DNA of 5,147 nt from NCBI GenBank assembly GCA_902762335.1, contig CACWNZ010000178.1:1-5147 (forward strand). The letters are read 5' to 3'. Source of the DNA: an uncultured Ruminococcus sp. Lineage in GTDB: Bacteria; Bacillota; Clostridia; Oscillospirales; Acutalibacteraceae. The translations under genes were made by a program, and so were the position numbers. Below, in pieces: positions 4,660 to 5,147 of the stretch. The notes under the pieces are model-generated. The model saw only the letters and a list, made by a program, of their open reading frames with translations, did not search any database and was not told the DNA's origin. Every line of letters starts with the position of its first letter. Position 1 is the first letter of the stretch.

Positions 4660-5147
4660 ATGAATGCAGTTCCCGTATATTTGTTCTTAGGCTTTCTTGA
4701 CGGAGGAAAAACGAGCTTCATGCACGAAAACCTCTGCGACGAAGGCTTTATGAACGGCGAAAAGACCCTTGTCGTTCTCTGCGAGGAGGGCGAAACCGAG
4801 CTTGATACAAGAAAATACGTCGGCGGCAGGAACGTGACTATCGTTACGGTAGATGACAAGGAGCAGCTCACGGAGGAGTTCCTCACGACCGAGTTCAAGA
4901 AGTCAGGCGCAGAGAGAGTTCTCATCGAGTACAACGGTATGTGGATGCTCAGCGACCTGGGAGCAGTTCTTCCTCAAAACTGGCAGGTATATCAGATAAT
5001 GATGCTTGCCGATTCAAACACCTTTGATATGTACAACAGCAATATGCGTCAGCTCGTATATGACAAGATAAACGCCTGCGAGGTGGTTTTCTTTAACAGG
5101 TTCAGCGACGACGTAGACAAAATGAAGCTGCACACCATAGTAAGGGC
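4660..5147 (+). CDS. Second G3E-type P-loop GTPase lacking CxCC, C-terminally cut by window edge
   Basis: An open frame starts at ATG 4660 behind AGGAGGG (4647-4653) and runs 162 codons to the edge. The N-terminus MNAVPVYLFLGFLDGGKTSF has the G3E-type strand and P-loop (GFLDGGKT, 11-18, with Asp in the loop where Gly/Ala is usual after GFL). A Walker B-like strand VLIEYNGMW (87-95) matches the position of the family's 'EPSG' segment, and NRFS (146-149) occupies the place of NKxD. The CxCC metal motif after the switch region is absent; the corresponding region reads VVLCEEGETELDT (38-50) with one Cys. It follows the first GTPase by 16 bases, so both are probably made from one mRNA. It is probably a diverged paralogue that works with the first protein, perhaps as a heterodimer, but this is inference. 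Without the C-terminus the CobW_C domain cannot be checked. Confidence 0.8.
   Translation, partial: MNAVPVYLFLGFLDGGKTSFMHENLCDEGFMNGEKTLVVLCEEGETELDTRKYVGGRNVTIVTVDDKEQLTEEFLTTEFKKSGAERVLIEYNGMWMLSDLGAVLPQNWQVYQIMMLADSNTFDMYNSNMRQLVYDKINACEVVFFNRFSDDVDKMKLHTIVR

Noticed and set aside
4167..4934. Long open frame (255 codons) on the reverse strand across both GTPase genes
   Set aside because: It is antisense to two well-supported genes; its low-complexity Met/Val-rich middle is the complement of the His repeat and it lacks family motifs.

Overview
The window looks like chromosomal DNA of an anaerobic Clostridia-type Firmicute, most likely a Ruminococcus-like member of the Oscillospiraceae. 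This is inferred from strong AGGAG-type ribosome binding sites, a TTG start, sigma-A-type promoters, medium GC content, and a mix of an iron-containing alcohol dehydrogenase, a beta-carbonic anhydrase and paired G3E (CobW-type) GTPases. No RNA genes, CRISPR arrays, IS elements or phage genes were seen.

Left part (1-2312, minus strand): a three-gene operon read right to left. It encodes an AMP-forming acyl ligase (TTG start), a beta-class carbonic anhydrase and the first 61 residues of an iron-containing alcohol dehydrogenase that runs off the left edge. Gaps are 16 and 12 bases, each gene has its own Shine-Dalgarno (SD) sequence, and the carbonic anhydrase stop codon is embedded in the SD of the dehydrogenase. 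A good extended -10 promoter lies just upstream of the ligase.

Middle (2313-2830): a 518-base divergent intergenic region. It holds a promoter at each end, a GC-rich pair of 24-base hairpin repeats, two further small inverted repeats and a short heptamer repeat. I see no credible gene in it.

Right part (2831-5147, plus strand): a Sfp-type 4'-phosphopantetheinyl transferase gene with its own near-consensus promoter. After a 124-base gap with a second promoter comes a two-gene unit of G3E-family GTPases. The first has the canonical CxCC metal motif and a remarkable His/Asp/Glu-rich loop built from 14-residue repeats. The second, cut by the right edge, keeps a P-loop but lacks CxCC.

Working picture: the acyl-activating ligase and the divergent phosphopantetheinyl transferase could both serve a carrier-protein pathway, with the dehydrogenase and carbonic anhydrase as accessory enzymes. 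The GTPase pair looks like a separate metal (probably zinc or nickel/cobalt) handling system. The most unusual points are the acyl ligase lacking the segment that normally carries motif A6, the two dissimilar G3E GTPases in tandem with non-canonical guanine-recognition motifs, and the structured repeats between the divergent promoters.
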